Made by a program: the position numbers and the translations under genes. Shown in pieces: positions 63,171-64,000 of a stretch of DNA of 64,000 nucleotides. This DNA comes from Aquilaria yunnanensis (Eukaryota; Streptophyta; Magnoliopsida; Malvales; Thymelaeaceae), in contig CM077599.1 of assembly GCA_039654915.1 (NCBI GenBank), positions 5,954,501-6,018,500 on the forward strand. Direction: 5' to 3'. Position 1 is the stretch's first letter. Every line of letters begins with the position of its first letter. The notes under the pieces are model-generated. The model saw only the letters and a program-made list of their open reading frames with translations, had not been told where the DNA came from and searched no databases.

Positions 63171-64000
63171 ACAAAATGTGAAACAGACTGAAATTGCAAA
63201 AATTACAACACAAAGCCTTAGAAAGTAGAGCTCCTTGTAAAAATATGATCAAATTGTATCTAGAAAAAGCCAAAAAAAAAAAAAAGGATTGAACTGTTCA
63301 CCTATAATAAATACTGTTGATTGACAATGAAATGTATTCCTCTTCTAAAATATAGTATAATTAGCCTAAAGCATGGTTTATATAGATTTACAGTAACTGT
63401 GATTGTGTTAACTATATATTAATTGCCTACTTGAGTTATTGTTCACGGAAAATGAGACTTTTTCTTTTCTTCCATTCTGTTTTTTTTTTCCTGTCTTCTT
63501 AGGTAATGGTATAACCCTTCATCCATTATATGGAATCCGATTTTGACAAAGTGAGTAGTAATGCATGATTATATCCTCAACCAGTCGTCTGTCTCAATTA
63601 AGATTATCTCAGTAGAGCTTTTGCGATGGTGATGAAAGTTAATTGGGAAATTGATGAGCTCCCCCTCTCTGACTCCCTCCCGCATTAATTGGTCCAAGTA
63701 AAATGCCATTCACATATTTATGTAAAGCTGTAAATGCTGTACGACGTTATTATAACAAGTAGTATTTATTGTACGACCAGTCTGCCTCCAGTCCAGTGTG
63801 TGACCCACTCGGTCCTCCCTGACGTGAAAGCTCATCCATCCCCGTTTAGATTTTGTCAGCAACGGAGCAGTCGTCAACACTTCTTTTGATGGCTTTCTAC
63901 ATAATTTCTTGACCTCAATTACTAGATGCAATTTCGTCTCACGGGGATAATAATAATAATCATATACCCTGTCAAAGAAAATCCCTCAATATTTGTTCGG
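63171..64000. other. Spacer at window end, no gene recognised
   Basis: The composition becomes less purine-skewed. A minus-strand frame at 63710-63931 is moderately GC-rich but has no recognisable motif and no splice context. It could be part of a leader or exon of a gene beyond the window, but I cannot support a call. Confidence 0.4.

Noticed and set aside
63710..63931. 73-residue minus-strand frame at the window end
   Set aside because: No motif recognised and not enough sequence to show whether it belongs to a gene beyond the window.

Overview
This is a nuclear window from a flowering plant, almost certainly a eudicot. All six genes I can reconstruct are split by GT-AG introns, the spacers are very AT-rich, and plant transposons (hAT, MULE-like, LTR, Stowaway, SINE and LINE relics) fill much of the rest. 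The gene set includes plant-specific products: a chloroplast NDH subunit, a thermospermine synthase and an MSL10-type channel. No bacterial, organellar or viral gene block is present. Products were assigned by reading conserved motifs and family order from memory of the families, not from a search.

Layout. 0-7.6 kb is gene-free and holds a hAT element with a perfect 8-bp target duplication and a MITE-like repeat. NdhU lies on the minus strand at 7.6-8.7 kb. 8.7-21.8 kb is gene-poor and holds an antisense pseudogene relic near 13.2 kb, a T-skewed stretch at 14-19 kb, a second hAT element and a solo LTR. 21.8-33.2 kb is the gene-dense core, with three plus-strand genes in a row: PEX10, ribosomal protein S3 and a DUSP12/YVH1-type phosphatase. 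33.2-51.7 kb is a transposon field with two related MULE-like elements in opposite orientation (one split by a solo LTR), a long-TIR MULE, a SINE and LINE and hAT relics. 52.5-60.0 kb has thermospermine synthase (plus) facing an MSL10-like channel (minus). 60.0-64.0 kb has no gene and contains an A-rich repeat with a period near 700 bp.

The genes serve unrelated housekeeping and developmental roles: cyclic electron flow, peroxisome import, translation, phosphatase signalling or ribosome assembly, xylem polyamine, and mechanosensing. They share no pathway, as is normal in plants. All six reading frames are intact when spliced. The most notable observations are a 99-bp first coding intron in the MSL10-like gene that is fully open in frame and hydrophobic, the paired MULE-like elements with a palindromic terminus and shared internal tandem repeats, and a 27-nt poly-C run.
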